NCBI GenBank assembly: GCA_963665005.2
Contig: CAXXTQ010000002.1
Location: 1-64,000, forward strand
DNA from: G963665005 sp963665005
GTDB lineage: Bacteria; Bacillota; Clostridia; Christensenellales; SZUA-584
Reading direction: 5' to 3'
DNA: 64,000 bases
Shown: in pieces, positions 36,544-45,158 of the stretch
Layout of the letters: each line of letters starts with the position of its first letter
Position numbering within the stretch: position 1 is the stretch's first letter
Translations under genes and position numbers: made by a program
Notes under the pieces: generated by a model
Told to the model about the DNA's origin: nothing
Database searches by the model: none
What the model saw: only the letters and a program-made list of their open reading frames with translations

Positions 36544-37446
36544 ATGCAAAGCATTGCAAAGCAGATTGAAAAACTTAAAAAAGAAAAAAACGCGGTCATA
36601 CTCGCGCATTATTACCAGACCGGAGATATTATCGATATCGCGGACATGGTGGGAGATTCTTACGGACTCAGCAAAAAAGCAAAAGAAACGCGAGCTGATA
36701 TCATAGTTTTTTGCGGAGTAAGGTTTATGGCGGAAAGCGCCAAGATATTAAGCCCGGATAAAAAAGTCCTTCTTCCCGTGAGCGGCGCAGGCTGCCCCAT
36801 GGCGGATATGGTAACTCCGCAGGATATAATAAACCTCAGAAAAAAATATCCGCAGGCTGCGGTTGTGTGCTATGTCAACTCGACATCGCAAGTAAAGGCG
36901 CAAAGCGACGTATGCGTAACCTCATCTAATGCGGTAATTGTTGTGCGCTCGCTAAAAGAAAAACAGATAATTTTCGTGCCCGACCAGAACCTTGCCAGAT
37001 ACGTCGCCAGCAAACTGCCCGAAAAGCAGATTATACTGTTTGACGGATATTGCATAGTCCACCACCAGGTAAGCGCAAAAGAAGTTGATGATGTTAAGGC
37101 CTCTCTGCCTGACGCTTTGCTTCTCGTGCATCCCGAATGCGCGCAGGAAGTAGTGCAAAAGGCCGATTTTGTAGGAAGCACGGCAGGAATAATAGAATAT
37201 GCCAAATCGTCCGAAAATGAGGAGTTTATTATAGGAACAGAACTGGGTATCATGCATGTTTTGAAAAAACAAAATCCCAATAAAAAATTCTATCTTTTAA
37301 CTCCCAGGCTACTGTGCTCTAATATGAAAAAAACAAAGATTGCTGATGTTCGTGATGCGCTTTTGTTAGAACAGCACGAGATACAGCTTGATAAGCAAGT
37401 TATGCAAAAAGCCAAAAAAAGCCTTGACCGAATGCTGATGGCTTGA
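36544..37446 (+). CDS. nadA: quinolinate synthase
   Basis: About 300 residues of NadA, the [4Fe-4S] enzyme that condenses iminoaspartate with dihydroxyacetone phosphate to quinolinate. The three cluster Cys can be placed in VSGAGCPMADM, VHPECAQEV and TPRLLCSNMKKT. The active-site HYYQTGDI segment and VTSSNA are also present. The start was set at MQSIAKQIEKL, as in other NadA proteins, behind a GGGCGG stretch; an in-frame TTG 30 codons upstream is less likely. First gene of nadABC. Confidence 0.93.
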   Translation: MQSIAKQIEKLKKEKNAVILAHYYQTGDIIDIADMVGDSYGLSKKAKETRADIIVFCGVRFMAESAKILSPDKKVLLPVSGAGCPMADMVTPQDIINLRKKYPQAAVVCYVNSTSQVKAQSDVCVTSSNAVIVVRSLKEKQIIFVPDQNLARYVASKLPEKQIILFDGYCIVHHQVSAKEVDDVKASLPDALLLVHPECAQEVVQKADFVGSTAGIIEYAKSSENEEFIIGTELGIMHVLKKQNPNKKFYLLTPRLLCSNMKKTKIADVRDALLLEQHEIQLDKQVMQKAKKSLDRMLMA

Positions 37447-37474
37447 TGATCATTATTTTGAGACGGGAGCTTTT

Positions 37475-39031
37475 ATGAGAAGGTATGTTTTTGATATATC
37501 AAAAAAAGATGTACAGACACACGACATTGATGTCGCTATAATCGGCAGCGGGCTGGCAGGCCTTTATTCGGCGTACCATTTAGACGAATCGCTCTCGTGC
37601 GCTCTTTTTACCAAGGAAGAAATTGAAACGAGTTCTTCTTCGCTTGCCCAGGGCGGTATTGCCGCCGTTACCGAAAAGGACGATAATTTCACATATCATT
37701 TTCAGGATACCATTAACGCGGGCGCGGGCATGTGCGACGAAAAAGCGGTACGCATAATAGTTGAAGAAGGGCCAAAAGAGATAGAAGAACTTTTAGCACT
37801 CGGTGCAAACTTTGACCTTGACAGCAAAGGCAACCTTTTAACTACGCGCGAAGGCGGCCATGGCATGAGCCGTATACTGCACGCAGGCGGAGACGCTACC
37901 GGCCTTGAGATGGTAAGAACATTAAAAGAAACGGTAAAGCGCAAAAAAAGCGTTGCTCTGCATGAAAATTCTTTTGTTGCCGATATTATCACGGATAAAA
38001 CGGGCGTCGTCGGTTTAATGGTATACGAAAACGGCGGCTGGCATTTATATGCAACAAATCATGTAATATTAGCTTCGGGGGGCCTCGGCCAAATATACAG
38101 GTACACTACCAACCCGAGCGTAGCGACGGGCGACGGGTTCGCTCTTGCCGAGCGCGCGGGCGCGGCCATGGAAAATATGGAGTTTATACAGTTTCACCCT
38201 ACAGGATTATATACTCCCGAAAACCGCAACAAGCAGTGTTTTTTAATATCAGAGGCGGTACGCGGCGAAGGAGGCATACTTCTAAACGATGCGGGCGAAA
38301 GATTTATGAAAGGGCGTCATCCGCTTGCTGAACTGGCGCCGAGAGACATAGTCGCGCGAGAAATATATAACGAGATACAAAACCAGAAATCACCGTTTGT
38401 TAAACTTGATATTACGCATAAATCAAAAGATTTTTTAAAGAGCCGTTTTCCGACAATTTACAACACCTGCAAGCAAACTGGCATAGATATTTCAAAAGAT
38501 TATATACCCGTCGGCCCTGTACAGCATTATATGATGGGCGGCGTAAAATCTGATCTTATGGGGAAAACAAACGTAAACGGGCTTTTGGTATGCGGCGAAG
38601 TTGCGTCAACGGGCGTGCACGGCGCAAACCGGCTTGCGAGCAATTCTACTTTAGAATGCCTCGTATTCGGAAGAAGATGCGCGAAAGTCGTCAGCGAAGC
38701 GTTTACCAAACAAAAAGATAAAAATATAATGCCTGTTCTAGCTGCTGCCAAAGACAAAAAATTTGATACGACTGCGGCTATGATAAGTATTAAAGGCCTC
38801 ATGATAAGATACTGCGGTATTTTGCGCAGCGACGAGAATCTGAAATATGCAGCAGGAAAAATTGATGACTTGTTCGCTAAATTAAGAAACGCGCGGCTTA
38901 GCACCATCAAACAAATGGAGCTTTATAACATGACTATAGTCGCAAAAAATATTTTAAAGTGCGCTCAAAAAAGAAAAAATTCTGTAGGTGCGCATTTCCG
39001 CACAGACGAAGGAGAAACTTCTGATGATTGA
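37475..39031 (+). CDS. nadB: L-aspartate oxidase
   Basis: 518 residues of a flavoprotein of the succinate dehydrogenase/fumarate reductase family. The FAD motif is AIIGSGLAGLYSAYHL, then SSLAQGGIAAVT and the substrate-binding EFIQFHPTGL and SEAVRGEGGILLN. It oxidises L-aspartate to iminoaspartate for NadA, probably using fumarate as acceptor in an anaerobe. The gene follows nadA by 28 bases and overlaps nadC by eight. Confidence 0.94.
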   Translation: MRRYVFDISKKDVQTHDIDVAIIGSGLAGLYSAYHLDESLSCALFTKEEIETSSSSLAQGGIAAVTEKDDNFTYHFQDTINAGAGMCDEKAVRIIVEEGPKEIEELLALGANFDLDSKGNLLTTREGGHGMSRILHAGGDATGLEMVRTLKETVKRKKSVALHENSFVADIITDKTGVVGLMVYENGGWHLYATNHVILASGGLGQIYRYTTNPSVATGDGFALAERAGAAMENMEFIQFHPTGLYTPENRNKQCFLISEAVRGEGGILLNDAGERFMKGRHPLAELAPRDIVAREIYNEIQNQKSPFVKLDITHKSKDFLKSRFPTIYNTCKQTGIDISKDYIPVGPVQHYMMGGVKSDLMGKTNVNGLLVCGEVASTGVHGANRLASNSTLECLVFGRRCAKVVSEAFTKQKDKNIMPVLAAAKDKKFDTTAAMISIKGLMIRYCGILRSDENLKYAAGKIDDLFAKLRNARLSTIKQMELYNMTIVAKNILKCAQKRKNSVGAHFRTDEGETSDD

Positions 39032-39857
39032 CAATACGCTGCTTAATAAGATAATAAAAAGAGCGCTCGAAGAAGATTTGAATACAGGCGATATAACAAC
39101 AATGAGCACCGTGCCAAAAGAAACAAATATCAGCGGAAATTTTATCGCCAAGACAGATGGTATTCTTTGCGGAATAGATATCGCAAAATCGGTTTTTGCG
39201 TACTTAGACCCGCAGGTTAAATTAGACTGCTTTTTCAAAGACGGCGATACTGTAAAAAAAGGCGATGTCATAGCCAAAATTAAAGGGCGGGCAATATCTG
39301 TGCTCTCGGGCGAAAGGCTCGCGCTTAACCTTATGCAGCGTCTTTCGGGAATAGCCACCAAAACAAGACAGGCGGCAGATAAGGTTGCTAATTTTGATGT
39401 AAGAATCCTTGACACGAGAAAGACAACGCCGGGGCTGCGCATGCTCGAAAAATACGCAGTGCGAACGGGCGGCGGATATAACCACCGCTTTACGCTCTCT
39501 GACGGCGTGCTCATTAAAGACAACCATATAAAAGCGGCGGGCGGTATAGGCAAGGCCGTTTCGGCGGCAAGAGATTTTGTGCCGCACACTTTAAAGATTG
39601 AGGTAGAAGTCGAGACGATTGAGCAGGTTAAGCAGGCGCTTGCTGCCCGCGCGGATATCATAATGCTCGATAACATGAGCAATGATATGATGAGCCAGGC
39701 GGTTGCATTAATAGACAAAAAAGCATTAGTTGAAGCGTCGGGAAACATGGACGGAAAAGACCTTCGCGAAGTTGCCGAGACCGGCGTCGATTTTATATCG
39801 ATAGGCGCGCTTACTAATTCGGTTAACCCACTGGATATAAGTTTAAAATTTGATTAA
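39024..39857 (+). CDS. nadC: nicotinate-nucleotide diphosphorylase (carboxylating)
   Basis: About 277 residues of quinolinate phosphoribosyltransferase. The core runs LDTRKTTPGLRMLEKYAVRT and then GGGYNHRFTLSDGVLIKDNH, with IEVEVETIEQVKQAL and the ending ISIGALTNSVNPLDISLKF. It converts quinolinate and PRPP to nicotinate mononucleotide. The start was placed at MIDNTLLNKII behind GAAGGAG, overlapping the end of nadB. Last gene of the operon. Confidence 0.95.
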   Translation: MIDNTLLNKIIKRALEEDLNTGDITTMSTVPKETNISGNFIAKTDGILCGIDIAKSVFAYLDPQVKLDCFFKDGDTVKKGDVIAKIKGRAISVLSGERLALNLMQRLSGIATKTRQAADKVANFDVRILDTRKTTPGLRMLEKYAVRTGGGYNHRFTLSDGVLIKDNHIKAAGGIGKAVSAARDFVPHTLKIEVEVETIEQVKQALAARADIIMLDNMSNDMMSQAVALIDKKALVEASGNMDGKDLREVAETGVDFISIGALTNSVNPLDISLKFD

Positions 39858-39869
39858 AGAGATTTTTGG

Positions 39870-39900
39870 AAAAGCCGCAGCAAAAATGCTGCGGCTTTTT
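39870..39900 (+). terminator. Rho-independent terminator of nadABC
   Basis: A perfect 13-bp stem (aaaagccgcagca and complement) with a four-base loop and a T-tract, 12 bases after nadC. It ends five bases before the tRNA-Gln 3'-end repeat, so the island boundary lies directly behind the native operon. Confidence 0.88.
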
Positions 39901-39904
39901 CCTT

Positions 39905-39927
39905 TGGCAGCGGAACTAGGATTCGAA
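39905..39927 (-). repeat. orphan copy of the tRNA-Gln 3' end (candidate attachment site, distal)
   Basis: 23 bases identical to the last 23 bases of the tRNA-Gln gene (55100-55122), in the same orientation: the 3' T-arm, acceptor strand and CCA. No other part of a tRNA adjoins it. Integrative elements that recombine into tRNA 3' ends leave such repeats at their far end. Confidence 0.75.
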
Positions 39928-40107
39928 ACAGAATTAAACGTATTTTCTGGTATTTTCCTGTTATGTCATGTCCAGAAAATGCCTTTATAAAGGCATTATT
40001 TGTTTCGTTGTGTCTATAGCGTTCCAAGCGATTATAAAGCTTTTGTATCCAAACCAATATTCCTATTTTTTGATAATGAGTATATTATAATATTCCACAA
40101 TCATTTT

Positions 40108-40233
40108 TCAGAGTGAGCTTTTTGCATTAGTATCTTTCCTCCTAATTGCCTTTGAAGCTATGATTCCTTGACTTATTTTAATGTCTACCTCTTGTAATTT
40201 GCTGATGATCTATTCATCTGTGTAAATTCTTTT
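40108..40233 (-). pseudogene. IS3-family OrfA remnant
   Basis: The minus strand reads KRIYTDE, a stop, then IISKLQEVDIKISQGIIASK before losing similarity. This is the Transposase_8 start of IS3-type OrfA proteins (typically TDEQIISKLQE). Only about 40 codons survive, with one in-frame stop. The rest of the 39928-40306 gap is AT-rich and shows nothing else I can support. Confidence 0.55.
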
Positions 40234-40306
40234 AGCAATATTCCTTCATCTCTTGATTTATTATATCATCAGTAAATCCCCACTTTTCATACCTTTAACC
40301 AGCTTT

Positions 40307-41842
40307 TTAGCTCTCCCCCATATCCTGCAGCCTCTCAAAGAAACCATGAAGCTCTACCATATACTTAGAGTAAAGCTCGATATGCTTAGCATATTTCTCT
40401 TTCATTTCCGGCTTTGGATCATAAGCCTTCTCTTCTTTGACAAACCGTTTCGCCGTCTCTTTTATATCCTTGAACACGCCTATCGCATTGCCCGCTAGTA
40501 TCGCCGCTCCCCACATAGCAACATCCTCGCGGTTCAGCGTCTTGTACCTCTTCCCCTGTGCGTCAGCGCACATCTGTGTCCAGACAGGCGATTTCGCACC
40601 GCCGCCTATTATCTTTATGTTATCAATATTGTACTCAGGATAAAGCCTCTCGATGCTTCTTAAGCATAATGTAAAATCGTAGGTAAAGCTTTCGAGCAAC
40701 GCTCGGTAAAAATGTTCTTTCTTATGGCTCCAGTCATGCCCCATCCACAATCCTCGCAAAGCTCCGTCAAGCGGCATCGAGCTCCCGCCTAAAAGCCCCA
40801 GCGCCATAAGCCCGTCGCACCCTATCGGCAACGCATCTACCTTCTTCTCTATCTCGGCAAACATCTCTTTTGTAGAAACGCCTTCTTGTCTTACAAAAGT
40901 ATTCATGAACCAGTCAAGCGTTATTCCCGAACCGGCAACGAAGTGTACCGCGTAAAACTCACCGGGTACAGCCGATGGAACGACATCAAGCCGCCTCTCC
41001 TTTAGATCCGGCCTGTATTGCTCCACACACGTACTGATCATACCATACGAAGACGCTTCAAAAATCGTCTCTCCGGGCGTCACAATAGCGGCCCCTAGCG
41101 CACCAGCAGCTTTATCGCCCGCCCCGGAAACAAGCGGAACGCCTTCCTTCAACCCCATTACATCAGCCATTTTCCCGGAAAGACGGCCGCATATGTAGTT
41201 TGACCTCACTATTTTTGGCAGATACTTTTTTTCAAGTCCTATGGCGTCACATATCTTGTCAGACCATTGGTCGTTTTGTACATCCGCAAGTCCCGTCCAT
41301 TCTGTATACGACCTGTCTATTACCGCTTCTTCTATCGGCACATTCCCAAGCCTGCCGATAACATATCCGCTAATCATCAGATACTTGGCGATTTTTTTGC
41401 TTTCGTCGGGAAACTCATTTTTGAACCATTCATATTTTGGAGCCATCTGAGGAAAATTAGTACCCGCAATCCCTAGGAAGTCATCCTTGAGTTCCCCCAT
41501 CTGCCGCTCCGCATACGGCATATACCGGCTGTCAAGCGAGCAAGACCAAGTTGTTATATCATTCCAGTCCTTGTCTACCCCCATGAATCCGGACATCTGC
41601 CCGGTAAAAGCGATAGCCTCTATGTTTTTAGCACGGTCTCCAAGCGCTTGCGATATCTTTTTTACGCATTCAACTACCGATTCAAAAAGCTCCTCGCCTT
41701 TCTGTATAAACACTCCCGGGCTTGGCCGGTAATCTTTTACAGGCTCATTTGCAATCGCCACACAATTACTTGACGTATCATATACTCCCGCCTTTATGAA
41801 GCTCGTCCCAAGGTCAACCGCCAGCAGTAATACTTCTTGCAT
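40307..41842 (-). CDS. FGGY-family carbohydrate kinase (xylulokinase-like), copy 2
   Basis: A 511-residue kinase differing from the protein at 4150-5685 at three positions (two D-to-N changes near IKIIGGGAKS and one A-to-E near the C-terminus). The same FGGY motifs are present, so function and substrate should be identical. It is the last gene of the cluster 2 operon, 155 bases after the SDR gene, with the same leader and ribosome binding site as copy 1. Both copies are intact. Confidence 0.88.
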   Translation of the reverse strand: MQEVLLLAVDLGTSFIKAGVYDTSSNCVAIANEPVKDYRPSPGVFIQKGEELFESVVECVKKISQALGDRAKNIEAIAFTGQMSGFMGVDKDWNDITTWSCSLDSRYMPYAERQMGELKDDFLGIAGTNFPQMAPKYEWFKNEFPDESKKIAKYLMISGYVIGRLGNVPIEEAVIDRSYTEWTGLADVQNDQWSDKICDAIGLEKKYLPKIVRSNYICGRLSGKMADVMGLKEGVPLVSGAGDKAAGALGAAIVTPGETIFEASSYGMISTCVEQYRPDLKERRLDVVPSAVPGEFYAVHFVAGSGITLDWFMNTFVRQEGVSTKEMFAEIEKKVDALPIGCDGLMALGLLGGSSMPLDGALRGLWMGHDWSHKKEHFYRALLESFTYDFTLCLRSIERLYPEYNIDNIKIIGGGAKSPVWTQMCADAQGKRYKTLNREDVAMWGAAILAGNAIGVFKDIKETAKRFVKEEKAYDPKPEMKEKYAKHIELYSKYMVELHGFFERLQDMGES

Positions 41843-41973
41843 TTTCCCTTTTCCTCCTCAATAATCTCTCTGTTAAAACAATTTGAGAGCAAAAGACAAT
41901 CTTATTGCAGCTTGTCAAATGCCCTCAAATCACCCCTTCACTCTACTAAAAATCAGAGGTATTAGCATCTATA
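40311..41973. repeat. direct repeat A, copy 2 (kinase segment)
   Basis: Counterpart of 4154-5816: same length, same orientation, a few dozen scattered substitutions at most. Here it is joined by only 31 bases to repeat B, whereas in cluster 1 the two are separated by about 1 kb holding an epimerase gene. Confidence 0.9.
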
Positions 41974-41997
41974 TATTTTTTGTTCGCACCTTTTTAC

Positions 41998-42771
41998 TCA
42001 TACTCCCGTATCAGTCTTTTCCTGATTCGGCTGTCCGTTCCAAGCCGACAAGCCTCCGTCCACGGGAATGTTCACTCCGCATAGATGTGTAGCCTGATCG
42101 GACGCGAGATATACGATCACGTTTGCGCACCACTCCGGCTCGCACAACGCCCTTGCGGGCATATTCTTGCGGAAACTCTCCAAAACCGCTCTAGATGCGC
42201 CCGTTAAAAACATTGGCGTCTTGACCGCCGAAGGCGATATTATGTTAACACGCACGCCCTGCATTGAGTAATCCATGGCTACTGCCCTCGACATCGCTAT
42301 AACGGCGCCTTTTGTCGCGCAGTAAAGCGACATGTTATAATCTCCGCCCATACCAGATACTGATGCAACATTAACTATTGCGCCCTTCTTCTTGGCGAGC
42401 ATCTGGGGCCCGAACGCCTTCATGGTATGGAATGTACCGCGTACATTTACATCAAACTGGAAATCATAGTCCTCTTCCGGCGCATCCTCAATCTGCCCAA
42501 CTCGGAACACACCCGCACAGTTTGCCAACACATCCGCTCCGCCTGCATCGTTAACCATCTTTGCAAGAGCCTCTACCTGTTCCCATTTGCCTACATCCGC
42601 AGCCTTACAGAAAACATTACCCGGATAATCCTTTTCGAACTCGCCGCATACGCTCTGAAGCTGATCCGCTTTCCAATCCGTCATAAAAACTTTATCACCA
42701 AGCTTCAAGAAAGCTTCTACCGTTGACTTGCCAACTCCTGATGCAGCCCCTGTAACTACTACATTTCTCAT
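41998..42771 (-). CDS. short-chain dehydrogenase/reductase, copy 2
   Basis: 257 residues, identical in protein sequence to the SDR at 6864-7637 (TGAASGVGKS cofactor motif, Ser in NVASVSGMGG, YCATK active site). It lies 12 bases after the VOC gene and upstream of the kinase. That the protein is unchanged while a few DNA bases differ suggests recent duplication or ongoing gene conversion, together with selection on the protein. Confidence 0.88.
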   Translation of the reverse strand: MRNVVVTGAASGVGKSTVEAFLKLGDKVFMTDWKADQLQSVCGEFEKDYPGNVFCKAADVGKWEQVEALAKMVNDAGGADVLANCAGVFRVGQIEDAPEEDYDFQFDVNVRGTFHTMKAFGPQMLAKKKGAIVNVASVSGMGGDYNMSLYCATKGAVIAMSRAVAMDYSMQGVRVNIISPSAVKTPMFLTGASRAVLESFRKNMPARALCEPEWCANVIVYLASDQATHLCGVNIPVDGGLSAWNGQPNQEKTDTGV

Positions 42772-43195
42772 TTTATTACCTCCTTAAAGCGCCTGGCAGA
42801 GTTCTATGTGCTCGTTATCCGGCCCACGGAAAAACACCCACTTGGTGCCATTCGGGAACATATCCGCACAGAACATCTGATCTTCCGTCTCAAACTTAAT
42901 TCCTTTTGCCTCCAGCTCTTTACGGATTTCTTCTATATCATCCACCGCGTAAGCAACATGATCTGTCATGCCATCTCCCGGATTGGAACCGATCTTCCTC
43001 TGCACCAATTCCAAACATACGCTCCCCTTCTTTACAAATGCACACGTAAACGTATTCCCGTCTGCATCAAAAGAACATTGCTCTATGCACTCAAGTCCTA
43101 ATATATCATTATAAAACTTCTTAGATTTCTCCACATCGTCCACAAATATACCGATGTGCCCTAATCCAGTTACTTGTGCCATATCTTTTCTCCTT
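42005..43195. repeat. direct repeat B, copy 2 (SDR-VOC segment)
   Basis: Counterpart of 6871-8061. Identity ends within the VOC ribosome binding site; upstream of it the neighbouring gene is a different dehydrogenase from that in cluster 1. Confidence 0.9.
42784..43182 (-). CDS. VOC/glyoxalase-fold protein, copy 2
   Basis: 132 residues, identical in protein sequence to the copy at 7650-8048. It has two VOC modules with His at GHIGIF and DHVAYA. It is 11 bases downstream of a zinc dehydrogenase gene in this cluster, instead of an epimerase gene as in cluster 1. Its exact reaction is open; see the copy 1 entry for candidates. Confidence 0.82.
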   Translation of the reverse strand: MAQVTGLGHIGIFVDDVEKSKKFYNDILGLECIEQCSFDADGNTFTCAFVKKGSVCLELVQRKIGSNPGDGMTDHVAYAVDDIEEIRKELEAKGIKFETEDQMFCADMFPNGTKWVFFRGPDNEHIELCQAL

Positions 43196-44210
43196 AATTC
43201 TTAATCAACACTTTTATACAATTCGAAGAATTATTCATCACGAATTCAAATGCTTCTTTTACTTTATCTAATGGGAATTCCTGTGTTAACAACAAATCTA
43301 AATTTATTTTCTTTTTTTCAACCATTTTAGCCGCTTCTCTAAAATCTTCCCATGTATATTCAAGTGCACCCCGAATCGCTATCTCTCTATCTTCTACCCG
43401 GAACATATCCACCTTCGGAGTCATTCCATAAACCCCCATTGCGATAACTTCTCCACCACGATCTGTATGTTTTACACATGTTGAGAGGCTCTTTTCGTTT
43501 CCAACGCACTCAAACGTGTATCTGGTATAATTCTTTCCTGTCTCTTTAACCAATGTTTCTTCAACAGACTCTTTTAAAATATTTATGGGTATTAATCCCA
43601 GCTCTTCTGCTATCTTTAATCTGCTATCTATAAGGTCGGAAATAAAAACTTTTTTTGCGCCCTTGTTTTTTGCAGAAACCGCTGTCAAAAGGCCGATTGT
43701 TCCCGCTCCTGATACCAACACATTTTCACTTCTAAGCTCTTTAATCATATTCGCACCGTGGACACCAACTGCCAGCGGTTCAATCATCGCAGCATGACGC
43801 AAATCAGTGTTATCATCTAATACAATTGCATTATCAGCATCAACAATAAAATAATCAGCCATCCCTCCCATATAGAACGTCTGTTCAGGACATATTGCCA
43901 CTAAACCTTTTTTACAGGTCCAGCATTGCCCGCAACTTCTTACCGGTTGTACTGTAACTTTTTTGCCGATTTCTAAACCTTTCACACCAGAACCTATGTC
44001 GTCTACGATTCCTGAAAACTCATGCCCCAATTCAACCGGATATTTACCTTCCATCAGCGGATGCTCGCCTTTGAATATATGAATATCCGAACCACATATC
44101 CCGCAATAAGCCACTTTAATTCTGACTTGTCCCGATCCGGCCTTAGGCATTTCCATTTCTCTAATATTCAAATTTTTTATATCTTCACAATACACTTGTT
44201 TCATATTCAT
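43194..44210 (-). CDS. zinc-dependent medium-chain dehydrogenase, cluster 2
   Basis: 338 residues of the sorbitol/threonine dehydrogenase group. The catalytic zinc Cys is in YCGICGSDIHIFKGEHP, followed by LGHEFSGIVDDIG. The structural zinc site is RSCGQCWTCKKGLVAIC. The Rossmann motif is VSGAGTIGLLTAVS, and Asp in VFISDLIDSRLK favours NAD. It probably oxidises the imported polyol or sugar. Only distantly related to the cluster 1 enzyme, so the first oxidation may act on a different substrate. The start follows GGAG with five-base spacing. Confidence 0.86.
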   Translation of the reverse strand: MNMKQVYCEDIKNLNIREMEMPKAGSGQVRIKVAYCGICGSDIHIFKGEHPLMEGKYPVELGHEFSGIVDDIGSGVKGLEIGKKVTVQPVRSCGQCWTCKKGLVAICPEQTFYMGGMADYFIVDADNAIVLDDNTDLRHAAMIEPLAVGVHGANMIKELRSENVLVSGAGTIGLLTAVSAKNKGAKKVFISDLIDSRLKIAEELGLIPINILKESVEETLVKETGKNYTRYTFECVGNEKSLSTCVKHTDRGGEVIAMGVYGMTPKVDMFRVEDREIAIRGALEYTWEDFREAAKMVEKKKINLDLLLTQEFPLDKVKEAFEFVMNNSSNCIKVLIKN

Positions 44211-44235
44211 TTATTCTCCATATTTTTCAATTTAT

Positions 44236-45081
44236 CTATACAAGCTTTTTCTCTGCCTCTTCAAGCACCTTGAGCCCGTCTATCCAATACTTATCCGTTT
44301 GGAAACGAGAACCGTCACATCTTTCCATATAATCGAAAAAGAACGCAACGGGCGGCAGCAATTCAAGCGCAAGATATCCATCATATCCGATATCTTTTAG
44401 CGTTTGCAATATTTTTACGAAATCATGTGACCCCGTTCCCGGAGCCTCTCTTCCGCTGTCCGAAAGATGAATATGCACAAGATAATCTTTTTGATCGATA
44501 AGCGCCTGATACATATCCTTTTCTTCAAATTGCATATGGAAAAAGTCCCCGTGCACCCCTATGTTAGGCATGTCTACTGCTTTTACCCACCTAACCGCTT
44601 CTGCAAGCGTATTAATAAGATGATTGTCGTATCTATTCCAAGCTTCAAGGCAAAGTGTGACATCATGCTTTTGAGCATATTCCGTAGAGATACGCATACT
44701 TTCAACACCATACTTAAACTCGTCCTCAGGATCCGCAAGCGGTACCGGTTTTAAAAATTCGCCGGGATATACGATAGCCATGTGGCAGTCCTGCTCAGAA
44801 GCAAAATCTATTGTTTTTTTCATATAATCGATTGATTTTTTACGAACTCTTGTTATTGGGCTGGAGAGGCAGGTTCCTTCTAGAAACACGCTGCACATCG
44901 AACCCATCTTCAATCCTTCGCCTTCAAGGACTTCTTTTATCTCTTTGGATTTTTCATAGTAATCATTGAATCCGGGTATTTCTACATATTTAAACCCGCA
45001 TCTGGCTGCCCTTTTGAAAGATTTAGCTATATCCTCCACTGGGCGGTTTATCATTGAATTGTATTCATATTTGAATTGCAT
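44236..45081 (-). CDS. TIM-barrel sugar isomerase/epimerase, cluster 2
   Basis: 281 residues of the AP_endonuc_2 TIM-barrel family. Likely metal ligands are Glu in TLCLEAWNRYDNHLINT, Asp in GVHGDFFHMQFEE, His in VHIHLSDSGREAPGTG and Glu in LALELLPPV. The HLSDSGR-x-PGTG loop differs from the HLGE loop of the two cluster 1 enzymes. It is therefore a separate subfamily and may act on another sugar, for instance as a ketose epimerase or 2-keto-inositol-type isomerase. It lies 25 bases before the dehydrogenase gene. Confidence 0.8.
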   Translation of the reverse strand: MQFKYEYNSMINRPVEDIAKSFKRAARCGFKYVEIPGFNDYYEKSKEIKEVLEGEGLKMGSMCSVFLEGTCLSSPITRVRKKSIDYMKKTIDFASEQDCHMAIVYPGEFLKPVPLADPEDEFKYGVESMRISTEYAQKHDVTLCLEAWNRYDNHLINTLAEAVRWVKAVDMPNIGVHGDFFHMQFEEKDMYQALIDQKDYLVHIHLSDSGREAPGTGSHDFVKILQTLKDIGYDGYLALELLPPVAFFFDYMERCDGSRFQTDKYWIDGLKVLEEAEKKLV

Positions 45082-45158
45082 TTATTATACCTCCTTCAAT
45101 AGGTTAACTTATTATTTTTCATGGTCTTCATTGCATAAATTATTGATACTGCCTATTG

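Noticed and set aside
39905..39927. A second complete tRNA-Gln gene at 39905 or 54824
   Set aside because: Only the last 23 bases of the tRNA are present at either place; no anticodon or D-arm follows.
40008..40018. An 11-base match ttgtgtctata near both orphan tRNA repeats (40008 and 54903), possibly integrase arm sites
   Set aside because: Too short and AT-rich, at different distances (103 and 79 bases) from the repeats; could be chance.
39854..40057. A 67-codon minus-strand frame across the nadC terminator and tRNA-Gln repeat
   Set aside because: It reads through the terminator and repeat and has no ribosome binding site or family similarity; coincidental frame.
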